NCBI GenBank assembly: GCA_934526185.1
Contig: CAKTAA010000013.1
Span: 1 to 39,500, forward strand
Length of the DNA: 39,500 bases
Source of the DNA: an uncultured Eubacteriales bacterium
Lineage (GTDB): Bacteria; Bacillota; Clostridia; Oscillospirales; CAG-272
Reading direction: 5' to 3'
The translations under genes and the position numbers were made by a program. The notes under the pieces are model-generated. The model made no database searches. It was not told the DNA's origin and was given only the letters and a program-made list of their open reading frames with translations. Of the stretch, positions 23,644-32,102 are shown piece by piece (position 1 is the first letter of the stretch; each line of letters starts with the position of its first letter).

Positions 23644-24184
23644 AACCGTTTCCTCCTGTTTTACAGAATTTTCTTTCCCATTTTAACACATATTTCGAAG
23701 GTTGTAAAGACAGATTTTATTTTTTGCGGTATTAATCAAGAAGTACATTTTTTCATTCTGTTTCAGCTTTGATAAGCACGACACGGAATTTATCTTCTGT
23801 AAATAATGCTGAGCTTGATGACGGAGAAAATGCAACGTTTTTATGAAACTGCAGAAGGGCCCTCGTATGAGGCAAATACGATAAGCACTATATTTATTTA
23901 GGCAATTTTGCAGCAGAGAACAGCGGTTCGCTCGTTACTGATTTTTTTTGAGTTAATCGGTTATAAACAGTTACCGCTTCGGTATGTACAAAATACTGAA
24001 GCGTAAAAGGGCAGACTGATGTTGGATCAGCCTGCCCTTTTACGGTAGTGCGTTTTATTTGCTCTTTTTGTCATTTGGTATAAACTAAGGAGAAAACACT
24101 TTGCAGTGACCAGCATGTATCGGTATAATGCTTTAAGCTGCAGACAAATTAATTCTTATTCACTGCGTAAGTGTGATATTTTTA
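23644..24184. other. Intergenic region, 541 bases, no convincing gene
   Basis: AT-rich in its first part. A 27-codon frame from ATG 23818 (MTEKMQRFYETAEGPSYEAN) has no ribosome site. The only clear element is the hairpin at 24003-24043. Confidence 0.5.
24003..24043. terminator. Long near-perfect hairpin
   Basis: GTAAAAGGGCAG (24003-24014) pairs with CTGCCCTTTTAC (24032-24043), and CTGAT pairs with ATCAG inside, separated by one mismatch and a five-base loop. It lies about 140 bases past the stop of the dockerin gene. It is probably a terminator, though the T run is interrupted. Confidence 0.6.
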
Positions 24185-25360
24185 TTAATAATTAAATCTA
24201 AGTGAATCGGGAACGCTAGAAATAACAGTTGATTGACCGAGCGAAACATTGTGATTCGCTATATACTGCATTATCAGTGTCGTGTCTGCCTCGGTAACGG
24301 CACCGTCATGGTTGACATCTGCCGCCAATAAATATGCCCCGGTCAATGTTGATGACTCCCATCCCTCGATATGCTGTTGCAGCTTTGTGACGTCGCTTAA
24401 ATTGATCAACCCGTCTCCGTTTACATCACCGAACAGAACAACAAATTGTATATTATAACAAAAATGATTGTTGTCATTTATTTTTGCAAGAACCATTCCT
24501 GTTGCGGTATTCACCGCAGTGTTTGTAATTGCTGTGCCGTCTGCGTTGTATGCCTCAATCGTATATGAATTTGTCTTTTGTGAGGCTATCAAAGATGAAA
24601 GTGTAGTTTTGGCGCCTGAGATTCCTGTCAATATATTGGTACTGTAAAAAACAGCCGAATCGTAATATTCATTTACTGATATATTCCCTTTTGAAGCTGA
24701 AACACTGATTTCGGTGATGAATCCTTGCGGCGAAGTCGGAACGCTGACTGTAACAAACCAATATTTCATGCCTTTATAAGATCCTGTGGTAACTCCTGCA
24801 GTGCTGGACGTTATTGTTTTCGACCATGTTGAATAAGAATCGCAGTGCAGTGTTATCTGATCAAAATAGGATGAGGCATATATTTGAAAGTACGCAAAGC
24901 GTGCATCCTGATTGTCAGACATCTGAATTCTTTCGAGAAAAATGTCTGCATGCAAGGTATAGGCGCCGGTTGTAGAACCGTACCCCGTCACCTTAATATA
25001 ATATGTTTGTCCCGCTGTCAAAGAATATTGAATACCAAAATTAATGCCGGCGTTATCATCATTGTATGCCAGCTGGGTGTATGATGAATTGTAAAGATAC
25101 CCTTTTGTATCGGTTGAACCTGTAGTATAGAAAATATATGTTCCGGTTTGCGAAACCGTAAGTTTAAAATAATCTTCATCACCGGATACACCGATCGTAC
25201 CGTTTGAAACATATGCAGGTTTGGAGTACGGCATTGTCATAGTCGTTGCCGTTTCAAAGCTGTCGCCGTGGTCATCACTTGCAAATACGTTCACTGTGAA
25301 AGCTGAGCACAACAGAATGACAGTCATAACAATGGCTGAAACCTTCTTTGTTAAATTCAT
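24185..25360 (-). CDS. Secreted PPC-domain protein with type I dockerin
   Basis: The protein has 391 residues. The start is fixed by AAGGAG nine bases upstream. Residues 1-27 are a clear signal peptide ending VNVFA. Residues 30-140 match a bacterial pre-peptidase C-terminal (PPC) beta-sandwich: GDSFETATTM, DEDYFKLTVSQTGTYIF, AGQTYYIKVTGY. A second beta-rich domain follows (about 145-300). The C-terminus holds two dockerin repeats, DVNGDGLINLSDVTKLQQHI (about 316) and DVNHDGAVTEADTTLIMQYI (about 350), with EF-hand-like calcium residues D, N, D, G and D. Dockerins bind cohesins, so the protein may join a cellulosome-like or surface complex. No catalytic domain is visible and no cohesin is in the window. 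The AT-rich upstream region probably holds its promoter. Confidence 0.88.
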   Translation of the reverse strand: MNLTKKVSAIVMTVILLCSAFTVNVFASDDHGDSFETATTMTMPYSKPAYVSNGTIGVSGDEDYFKLTVSQTGTYIFYTTGSTDTKGYLYNSSYTQLAYNDDNAGINFGIQYSLTAGQTYYIKVTGYGSTTGAYTLHADIFLERIQMSDNQDARFAYFQIYASSYFDQITLHCDSYSTWSKTITSSTAGVTTGSYKGMKYWFVTVSVPTSPQGFITEISVSASKGNISVNEYYDSAVFYSTNILTGISGAKTTLSSLIASQKTNSYTIEAYNADGTAITNTAVNTATGMVLAKINDNNHFCYNIQFVVLFGDVNGDGLINLSDVTKLQQHIEGWESSTLTGAYLLAADVNHDGAVTEADTTLIMQYIANHNVSLGQSTVISSVPDSLRFNY

Positions 25361-25738
25361 AATTCAGCACTCCTTCTTTTTTTATTTGTCTGCAGCTTAT
25401 AGAAGATTATATATCTTTATTAAACAAATGTCAATATATTTTTGATTTAATTTCAAATATAATTATTATATTCTTTATTTTTGTTAGATAATCGCAGATT
25501 ATTGCAGATTATTTATAAATTAATAGTTAAATATTATCAATTACAGCAGAAAAGTTTTTCACTTAAACATTTAAGGAGGGAATCCAAGTAAGACCTAAGT
25601 GACACCTGCTATTGATACTGCTCTTTGATTTTATCAACAGTTTTCGGAGGAAAGCTCTATTAAAGGCAACCCATACCTTTGTTTATGAATAAAATCATGA
25701 TATCCGTCTTACATGAATGTAGAATTTGTTTTTTATAC
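25361..25738. other. AT-rich intergenic region between divergent genes
   Basis: Very AT-rich from 25380 to 25560; it probably contains the promoter of the dockerin gene. AAGGAGGGAATCC at 25573-25585 looks like a ribosome site but no frame follows. A minus-strand fragment (TVDKIKEQYQ, stop, QVSLRSYLDSL) at about 25560-25650 may be a remnant of unknown origin. Confidence 0.4.
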
Positions 25739-25767
25739 TTGCGTTCGCTTTGTAAATGTGGTAGAAT
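25739..25767 (+). promoter_or_regulatory. Promoter of the rnf operon
   Basis: TTGCGT (25739-25744), exactly 17 bases, TAGAAT (25762-25767). The leader to rnfC is about 115 bases and contains a short TCGGA/TCCGA hairpin near 25780-25797. Confidence 0.62.
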
Positions 25768-25890
25768 GATACGAGACGTTCGGAATTCTACCTCCGAGGT
25801 TACTTCTTAATTATTATGGTACGGTGCCGGCCTTCAACGACAGCAGCCGATTGCCGTTAGTGTATCTGAAAACATAATCGAGGTGCTTTT

Positions 25891-27294
25891 ATGCTGCATA
25901 CCTTTACCTTTCGCGGCGGCACACGGGTGCCGGAATATAAGCTGACGGCCGGCGCTCCGACAATTCCGCTTCCTCCGCCTGCCTTTGTTTCCCTTTCCAT
26001 GTCTCAACATATCGGCACACCAGCTGAACCGGTAGTAGCTGTGGGCGATACGGTTGACAAAGGACAGCTTGTGGGAAATGTGGAAGGAGGGCTTGGATGT
26101 CCCGTACATGCCAGCATCTCCGGAAACGTTGCAAGAATTGAAGATAAATACAATGCAAGCGGAAAAAAGGTGCGGCATATCGTCATAGAAAATGACGGTC
26201 AGAATCGAATCTCGCCAAATATTGCTCCGTTTGCAAAAAAGCTTGCCGATGCTTCCTCTGCTGAAATTATCGAACGAATCCGTCAGGCGGGTATCTCCGG
26301 TATGGGCGGCGCCGCTTTCCCGACTTACGCAAAAATACAGTCCGCAGCAGGAAAAGCAACGCATATGATAGTAAACTGCGCGGAATGTGAGCCGTATATT
26401 ACAGCCAATCACAGACTGTTGCTGGAACGGCCGGAGGATGTATGCGGCGGCGCGCTTATTCTGCTGAAGGCGCTTGGTCTGCGGCATGCGGATATCGCTG
26501 TCGAGAACAACAAAAAAGATGCCATCCGCAAGCTGGACGAGCTTCTTTATGACAACGAAATTTTAAGCGTCAGGGTTTTGAAAACAAAATATCCGCAGGG
26601 CGACGAACGGCAGCTCATATATGCACTGAGACATATTGAACTCCCTTACGGTAAGCTGCCCGCGGACGTTGGCTGCGTTATTTTCAACGCGGAAACCTGT
26701 GCAGCCGTCTATCAGGCGTTTGCTTCCGGTATGCCGCTTATCGAACGCATCGTTACCTGCAGCGGAGACTGTGTCAGAGAGCCGAAAAATATTTTGGTTC
26801 CTCTCGGTACGCCTATCCGAAATCTGATCGATTTTTGCGGCGGTCTGATAAAAGAGCCTCAGAAAATCATCAACGGAGGCCCTATGATGGGACAGGCCCA
26901 ATGGGATATCGACGCGCCTATCTCAAAAGGCTCCTCTTCTATTCTCGTCCTATCAAAAAGCGCCAAACCGCACCAAAACCAAGCTTCCGCCTGTATCCGC
27001 TGCGGACGCTGTGTCAGCGCTTGTCCCATGCATTTGATGCCGAATTATCTCGCTCTGTTCGCAAAATCCGGCAAAATGGATATGGCAGAGGCTTATAACG
27101 TAGCAAGCTGTGTGGAATGCGGTACTTGCTCCTATAATTGTCCCGGAAATGTTCCTATTGTTCAATACATCCGTATGGCCAAAGGAAAAATCGCAGAACG
27201 GCGCCGCATGCAGGCGGCTGCAATTGCTGCCTCTCGTCCGGCAGAAAACGTCCCCGTAGATTCTGACAAAGCTAAGAAAAAGGAGGCGCACTGA
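25891..27294 (+). CDS. rnfC: Rnf complex subunit C (NADH- and FMN-binding)
   Basis: The protein has 467 residues and is the peripheral subunit where the ferredoxin:NAD+ oxidoreductase meets NAD. The N-terminus has the RnfC barrel-like domain (LSQHIGTPAEPVVAVGDTV.KGQLVG). It is followed by the Rossmann/FMN part with GMGGAAFPTYAK (about 147), NCAECEPYITANH, and the SLBB-like PLGTPIRNLIDFCGG. Two [4Fe-4S] motifs follow: CIRCGRCVSACP (about 368) and CVECGTCSYNCP (about 406). The short basic tail is of the clostridial type. GAGGTG lies seven bases before the ATG. Its stop overlaps the rnfD start as TGATG, showing coupled translation. First gene of rnfCDGEAB. Confidence 0.96.
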   Translation: MLHTFTFRGGTRVPEYKLTAGAPTIPLPPPAFVSLSMSQHIGTPAEPVVAVGDTVDKGQLVGNVEGGLGCPVHASISGNVARIEDKYNASGKKVRHIVIENDGQNRISPNIAPFAKKLADASSAEIIERIRQAGISGMGGAAFPTYAKIQSAAGKATHMIVNCAECEPYITANHRLLLERPEDVCGGALILLKALGLRHADIAVENNKKDAIRKLDELLYDNEILSVRVLKTKYPQGDERQLIYALRHIELPYGKLPADVGCVIFNAETCAAVYQAFASGMPLIERIVTCSGDCVREPKNILVPLGTPIRNLIDFCGGLIKEPQKIINGGPMMGQAQWDIDAPISKGSSSILVLSKSAKPHQNQASACIRCGRCVSACPMHLMPNYLALFAKSGKMDMAEAYNVASCVECGTCSYNCPGNVPIVQYIRMAKGKIAERRRMQAAAIAASRPAENVPVDSDKAKKKEAH

Positions 27295-28349
27295 TGCGGC
27301 AGACAGAAATCGCTTATCCGGAGCTTTTGACAGTTTCACCCTCTCCGCATATAAAAAGCAAGGATACCACGCGCTCTGTGATGATTGATGTCATAATTGC
27401 GCTTATGCCGGCGCTCGCATGGGGCGTTTACAGCTTCGGCTGGCGCGCACTTGTCATCACCGCCATCTCGGTTCTCAGCTGTATGCTTTTTGAAGGCGGC
27501 TATCAAAAGCTTATGAAAAAACCGGTTACCGTTCTTGACGGCTCCGCTGCGGTGACCGGCATACTGATTGCCTTTAATATACCTCCTACCATTCCGCTCT
27601 GGATGCCCGTTATCGGCGCTTTTTTTGCGATTGTCATTGTCAAGCAGCTTTACGGCGGCATCGGTAAAAATTTTCTGAACCCTGCTCTTTCCGCAAGAGC
27701 CTTTATGATGCTCGCCTGGCCCACCGCCATGACATATTTCGTAAAGCCGCATACCTCGCTTCCTCCCTTTGCCGTCTCGATAGACAGCTCCGATGCCATA
27801 GCCTCGGCAACACCTCTTGCCGCACTGAAGACCGGACTGCTGCCGGAATCATCCGTTTCCGAGCTTTTTGTCGGAAATATCGGCGGCTGTATCGGTGAAA
27901 TTTCCTCCCTGCTTCTGATCGCCGGCGGACTGTACCTTTTTTGGCGAAAGGTCATCACCTGGCACATTCCCGTTTCCTTTCTAGGCACGGTCGCGCTGCT
28001 GACTTTCTTTTTACCGCCCATGGAGGTTCCCAGCATCAATGAATATATGCTTGCAGAGCTTTGTTCCGGCGGTCTTATGCTGGGGGCAATCTTTATGGCG
28101 ACCGACTATGCAACTTCTCCGGTAACACCGAACGGCCGTTTGATCTTCGGCGCCGGCTGCGGTGCGCTCACTGTCTTTATCCGTTACTTTGGCGGTTATC
28201 AGGAAGGCGTTTCCTTTGCTATCCTGATAATGAATACGCTTGTCTGGTATCTCGACAGGTATACTAAGCCGAAACGTTTCGGCGAACTGACAAAGTTTCC
28301 AGAACGAATGCCGCCCGATAACGCCAAGCAAGAAACAAAAACAAGATAA
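27294..28349 (+). CDS. rnfD: Rnf complex subunit D (membrane, covalent FMN)
   Basis: The protein has 351 residues with about nine or ten membrane helices. The motif ASATPLAALKTG (about 170-181) holds the Thr expected to carry covalently bound FMN through phosphate, and TDYATSPVTPNG (about 268) is another RnfD/NqrB signature. With RnfC and RnfG it forms the electron and ion path across the membrane. It begins inside the rnfC stop codon. A 78-base gap without a terminator precedes rnfG. The N-terminal region SPHIKSKDTTRSVMIDVIIAL is standard for the family. Confidence 0.95.
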   Translation: MRQTEIAYPELLTVSPSPHIKSKDTTRSVMIDVIIALMPALAWGVYSFGWRALVITAISVLSCMLFEGGYQKLMKKPVTVLDGSAAVTGILIAFNIPPTIPLWMPVIGAFFAIVIVKQLYGGIGKNFLNPALSARAFMMLAWPTAMTYFVKPHTSLPPFAVSIDSSDAIASATPLAALKTGLLPESSVSELFVGNIGGCIGEISSLLLIAGGLYLFWRKVITWHIPVSFLGTVALLTFFLPPMEVPSINEYMLAELCSGGLMLGAIFMATDYATSPVTPNGRLIFGAGCGALTVFIRYFGGYQEGVSFAILIMNTLVWYLDRYTKPKRFGELTKFPERMPPDNAKQETKTR

Positions 28350-28427
28350 CGGCTATGCCCATCCTTGCTGTGATCTTATATGAATCTTCCGATAGGTTTT
28401 AAAAAGCCAAAAGGCAGGTAAATCTTT

Positions 28428-29054
28428 ATGAATCCATCTCAAAACAATCAGATTCTCTCTGTTGTGCGGATAAGCTCCGTGCTTCTTATCATAACGGGAG
28501 CAGTCGCTCTGCTTCTATCGGTGATCAATGCCTTTGCGGCGCCGGTCATCGAAAGAAATGAAGAGGAACAGCAGCAGGATGCCATCCGCAGTATTTTTGA
28601 AAGTGCGCAAAACGTCGTGCCTCTGGACATTTCCTGTGCCGAACCGGTAACAGCCGTTTACGAGATCTCTGACAGTGGAGGACTTTTGGGGTACTGTGTT
28701 AATGTGGCCCCCATTGGTTTCAGCGATGTCATCTCTATGATGGTGGGCATCAAGACGGATATTACAGTAGCAGGCATTGAAATTCTTTCTATATCGGACA
28801 CGCCGGGACTGGGGATGAATGTCTCTAAGCCTGCTTATCTTGAGCAATTCAACGGGCTGACGGAACACATTGCGATCGGCGGTGCTCATAACAGCGTAGA
28901 TGCAATTTCAGGCGCCACCATCAGCTCCAAAGCCGTTCTGAACGGTGTCAACGCCGCGCTCGATATCTGCTCTGAATATCAGGCGTCGAATGAGGCAACT
29001 ACGGAGGATCCGAATACCGGAACATCCGATACAGAGGAGGTTTCCCTTGTATAA
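28428..29054 (+). CDS. rnfG: Rnf complex subunit G (FMN-binding)
   Basis: The protein has 208 residues, with one N-terminal membrane helix (about 10-35) and an extracytoplasmic FMN-binding domain. The signature SGATISSKAV (about 161-170) contains the Thr (about 164) that links covalently to FMN. DTPGLGMNVSKPAYLEQF is a second family motif. An acidic, threonine-rich tail follows. An AGGCAGG ribosome site lies nine bases before the ATG. The last codons overlap the rnfE start by eight bases. Confidence 0.95.
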   Translation: MNPSQNNQILSVVRISSVLLIITGAVALLLSVINAFAAPVIERNEEEQQQDAIRSIFESAQNVVPLDISCAEPVTAVYEISDSGGLLGYCVNVAPIGFSDVISMMVGIKTDITVAGIEILSISDTPGLGMNVSKPAYLEQFNGLTEHIAIGGAHNSVDAISGATISSKAVLNGVNAALDICSEYQASNEATTEDPNTGTSDTEEVSLV

Positions 29055-29664
29055 ATTAATTACGACGGTTAAAAACGGACTGTTTGACAACAATCCTACA
29101 TTTGTTCAGTTGCTCGGCATGTGTCCAACGCTCGCTGTGACAACCTCCGTAAGCAATGCTGTCGGCATGGGACTGGCGGCTACAGCCGTTCTAATTTGCT
29201 CCAATGTCTTGATTTCCCTTCTGCGCAGATTGATTCCTAGGGAAATCCGCATTGCAGCTTATATCGTTGTCATTGCGGGATTCGTCACGGCAGTGGAGCT
29301 GCTCATGAAAGCCTATATTCCCGCGCTCTACAGCAGTCTCGGTTTATACATTCCGCTCATTGTCGTCAATTGCATTATTCTTGCAAGAGCGGAGGCATTT
29401 GCTTCTCACAATCCGGTGCTTCCCTCGGCGCTTGACGGTCTCGGCATGGGCCTCGGTTTCACCGGTGCGCTTTCTCTCATCGCTGCCTGCCGTGAGCTGC
29501 TCGGAGCCGGAACACTGCTCGGATTCCATATTCTCGGTAAATCCTATCAACCGGCCGTTATTTTTCTTTTGCCGGCAGGTGCCTTTCTGACGCTCGGATT
29601 TCTTCTTGCCGCCGTCAAAGCCATATCATCCAGAAAAAAAGCACGACGGACAAAAAGCGAATAA
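29047..29664 (+). CDS. rnfE: Rnf complex subunit E (membrane)
   Basis: The protein has 205 residues starting at TTG 29047, chosen because GAGGAGG lies six bases upstream and the protein then begins (M)YKLITTVKNGLFDNNPTFVQLLGMCPTLAVTTS. It has six membrane helices and a basic tail. The Cys in GMCPTLAVT, with a second Cys in the fourth helix region (VNCIIL), matches the residues that hold the membrane-embedded [2Fe-2S] cluster with RnfA. The overlap with rnfG indicates translational coupling. A longer open frame from 28945 is only rnfG read out of frame. Confidence 0.93.
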   Translation: MYKLITTVKNGLFDNNPTFVQLLGMCPTLAVTTSVSNAVGMGLAATAVLICSNVLISLLRRLIPREIRIAAYIVVIAGFVTAVELLMKAYIPALYSSLGLYIPLIVVNCIILARAEAFASHNPVLPSALDGLGMGLGFTGALSLIAACRELLGAGTLLGFHILGKSYQPAVIFLLPAGAFLTLGFLLAAVKAISSRKKARRTKSE

Positions 29665-29745
29665 GGAAACAGCGTCATCCGCTTCACGGCAGTGCCGTCC
29701 CGGTGTCTTAACCGTAATTTTTCTTCGCAGAAAGGATCTGTTATT

Positions 29746-30336
29746 ATGGAGGAACTGACAAATGTTCTTTTACTAATGCTGAGCGCCGTTCTGGCGGAAA
29801 ACTTCATTTTTGTCAAATTTCTCGGGATCTGCCCGTTTCTGGGCGTCTCCGAAAAACCGGACACCGCCCTCGGCATGGGTTTTGCCGTCACCTTTGTCAT
29901 GACTATCTCCAGCGCCGCTACCTGGGGTATCTATCACGCTGTCCTGGTCCCGGCCCACTTGGAATATCTCAAAACGATCGCATTTATTCTGATTATTGCT
30001 GCGCTGGTGCAGTTTATTGAAATGTTTTTAAAGAGGTTCCTGCCGTCGTTGTATCAGGCGCTCGGCATCTATCTCCCGCTCATCACGACCAACTGCGCCG
30101 TGCTCGGCGCAGCACTGCTGAATATTCAGAACGACTTCAGCTTCATTTACTCCCTGTCCTACGGTTTTGCAGCGGCTGTCGGCTTTACACTTGCCATTGT
30201 TATCTTCGCGGGCGTGCGCGAAAGACTTGCTTTTGCGGAACCGCCGAAAGCCTTTTCCGGTATGCCGATTGTGCTGATTACAGCTGGTCTGATCGCCATG
30301 GCGTTTTCTGGTTTTTCCGGAATGAATTTTTCGTAA
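29746..30336 (+). CDS. rnfA: Rnf complex subunit A (membrane)
   Basis: The protein has 196 residues with six membrane helices, homologous to RnfE. ATG 29746 has AAAGGA nine bases upstream; an ATG at 29692 adds an unlikely leader. The conserved LLLMLSAVLAENFIFVKFLG and GICPFLGVS, with TTNCAVLG later, supply the Cys ligands for the intramembrane [2Fe-2S] cluster shared with RnfE. The gap to rnfE is 81 bases. Confidence 0.95.
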   Translation: MEELTNVLLLMLSAVLAENFIFVKFLGICPFLGVSEKPDTALGMGFAVTFVMTISSAATWGIYHAVLVPAHLEYLKTIAFILIIAALVQFIEMFLKRFLPSLYQALGIYLPLITTNCAVLGAALLNIQNDFSFIYSLSYGFAAAVGFTLAIVIFAGVRERLAFAEPPKAFSGMPIVLITAGLIAMAFSGFSGMNFS

Positions 30337-30445
30337 CAAGGATCGCCTTATCGCCGCGCCGTACCGGATAGATAGAAATTCGGTACGGCCGAATCCATAC
30401 GAGGAGGCAGAGCGTCCCTTCGGGATTGCTGCTCTTGATAAAAAT

Positions 30446-31276
30446 ATGGGAAATATACTTTCTGCTGTTTTATGGTTCGTTGCGCTCGGCGCGCTTCTGG
30501 GAATCCTGCTCGCCATTGCGTCAAAAATTTTTGCCGTAAAGGTAGACGAACGCATTCCCAAAATAACCGAAGCACTGCCCGGTGCTAATTGCGGCGGATG
30601 CGGATATGCCGGTTGTGCGGCACTGGCGCAGGCAGTTGTTGACGGCAATGCCAAAATTTCCGCATGCACTGTGGGCGGCGATGAAACCGCTCGCCGTATC
30701 GCTGAAATTATGTGTGTAACCGCCGAAACTCCTGTGCGTATGCGGGCGCAGGTCATGTGCAGCGGCGCACACAATATTGCGCTGAAAAAATATATTTATA
30801 AAGGTGCACCCGACTGTATTGCGGCGGCATCAATGGGCGGCGGCGACAAGCTGTGTCCGAACGGCTGTATTGGTCTCGGCTCCTGCGTATCGGTCTGTCC
30901 GTTCGGCGCGATTTCCGTGGTCAACAGCATCGCAGCCGTTGATTATACAAAATGTAAAGGCTGCGGTCTCTGCGCCAATACCTGTCCCAAACATATCATT
31001 CGCCTGATTCCGTACGAAAGCAAATACTGGGTTGGCTGTATGTCAGTTGATCGCGGCAATATTACCAGAAGCTATTGCAATGCCGGCTGTATTGGCTGCA
31101 AAATTTGTGAAAAGAATTGTCCGACAGGCGCCATACGCGTCATAAATTCCGTTGCTGAAATTGATTATTCAAAATGTGTGGCCTGCGGACTCTGTGCTGA
31201 AAAATGCCCAAGGAAAATCATCTGGTCCTCCGATCTGCAAAAATACGGTCTTGCATTGGAACAGGATGATGTGTAG
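30446..31276 (+). CDS. rnfB: Rnf complex subunit B (multi-cluster ferredoxin-oxidising subunit)
   Basis: The protein has 276 residues. An N-terminal membrane helix (about 5-28) leads to the [4Fe-4S] motif NCGGCGYAGCAALAQAV..GNAKISAC (about 50-72). Further ferredoxin-like motifs follow: CPNGCIGLGSCVSVCP, CKGCGLCANTCP, CNAGCIGCKICEKNCP and CVACGLCAEKCP. RnfB receives electrons from reduced ferredoxin. The site before ATG 30446 is weak; a GAGGAGG at 30401-30407 is about 39 bases away, so initiation may involve the leader or a different start. Last gene of the operon; a hairpin at 31453 lies downstream. Confidence 0.95.
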   Translation: MGNILSAVLWFVALGALLGILLAIASKIFAVKVDERIPKITEALPGANCGGCGYAGCAALAQAVVDGNAKISACTVGGDETARRIAEIMCVTAETPVRMRAQVMCSGAHNIALKKYIYKGAPDCIAAASMGGGDKLCPNGCIGLGSCVSVCPFGAISVVNSIAAVDYTKCKGCGLCANTCPKHIIRLIPYESKYWVGCMSVDRGNITRSYCNAGCIGCKICEKNCPTGAIRVINSVAEIDYSKCVACGLCAEKCPRKIIWSSDLQKYGLALEQDDV

Positions 31277-31452
31277 TTCAATATTAAAGGATTAATTTAC
31301 AATTCATAGGTTCTATCAATCCACCCCCTATCTCATAGTATCCCATCAGCTTCCCTGTATGAACAACCGCAGTTTATGCAGGCAATCTCCAGCAACTTCC
31401 AACAAAGCGTTCGATCAAAAATCTTTTGTTGACTTTTGAATGATGAATATTG

Positions 31453-31488
31453 AAAAAGTCGCCGTTTCAAACGATACGGCGACTTTTT
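31453..31488. terminator. Perfect bidirectional terminator
   Basis: AAAAAGTCGCCG (31453-31464) pairs perfectly with CGGCGACTTTTT (31477-31488) around a 12-base loop. It serves the rnf operon from the left and the AT-rich GNAT gene from the right. The stretch 31277-31450 shows only a broken minus-strand fragment. Confidence 0.85.
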
Positions 31489-31537
31489 ATTTCCAACTTT
31501 GGTTGCTTTTTCGATATCGTAAAGCAACACAATCATT

Positions 31538-31963
31538 CTACAGGACATAAACATAATCAATCAGTTCGTCTTCTTGTTTATCTTTTTTGAACCCAAGATG
31601 TTCGAACAATTTTATGGAAGCTACATTGGTTTCATCAATGCTTACTTGGATTTTTGATATGCTGTTCTTGACAGACGCTATAAGTTTCTCTATAGCCAAT
31701 GAAGCGAATTTTTGTTTTCTATATTCAGGCAGAATACAAATGCTAATATTCATAATATCATTTAAAATTTCGCTATGTATACCTCCAATTAACTTACTAT
31801 TAATAAATATCTTGTAGTATACGACATTCTCTGTATTTGTAACATAATCGAAATACATCTCTGAGATCGAAATATATTTTAATATTGTCGGTTCGCTATG
31901 CATAGCTTTTATATTTACCATATCTATATCATTTTTATCTAATGGCGTTAGCAGTATCTCCAT
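31538..31963 (-). CDS. GNAT-family N-acetyltransferase, AT-rich
   Basis: The protein has 141 residues from ATG 31963, set by AGAGGA eight bases upstream. The GNAT core is visible: SKLIGGIHSEI (strand 4), then ISICILPEYRKQKFASLAIEKLI (acetyl-CoA-binding strand and helix), VSIDETNVASIKLFEHLGF. The pyrophosphate loop reads YRKQKFA instead of the usual Q/RxxGxG/A, as in some RimI-like members. The substrate is unknown. Base composition is clearly more AT-rich than its neighbours, with codons such as AAT, ATA and AAA favoured, suggesting recent gain. Flanked by intergenic DNA and the shared terminator. Confidence 0.78.
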   Translation of the reverse strand: MEILLTPLDKNDIDMVNIKAMHSEPTILKYISISEMYFDYVTNTENVVYYKIFINSKLIGGIHSEILNDIMNISICILPEYRKQKFASLAIEKLIASVKNSISKIQVSIDETNVASIKLFEHLGFKKDKQEDELIDYVYVL

Positions 31964-32102
31964 ATATTTAGTCCTCTTTTGTGTCTTATCGCAAATCAAA
32001 ATTTAAGGCTCTGCGCTCAAAAGCTTACCGATACATCAAACGGGTAACCTTCCCCTTATTTGCGTCCCATTCAAAAGCCACAAAACAGTTAGTCTAAATG
32101 AT

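Noticed and set aside
22708..23772. Plus-strand open frames opposite the isomerase gene
   Set aside because: The minus-strand protein is a clear TIM-barrel family member with a ribosome site and terminator; the plus frames are its shadows.
23818..23901. 27-codon frame MTEKMQRFYETAEGPSYEAN
   Set aside because: No ribosome site or family likeness; may be chance.
25834..26487. 217-codon minus-strand open frame opposite rnfC
   Set aside because: It mirrors the codon pattern of rnfC; low-complexity Arg/Ser/Cys composition and no start signal.
31333..31560. 75-codon minus-strand frame beyond the rnf operon
   Set aside because: It spans the terminator hairpin and has no start signal; at best a decayed fragment.
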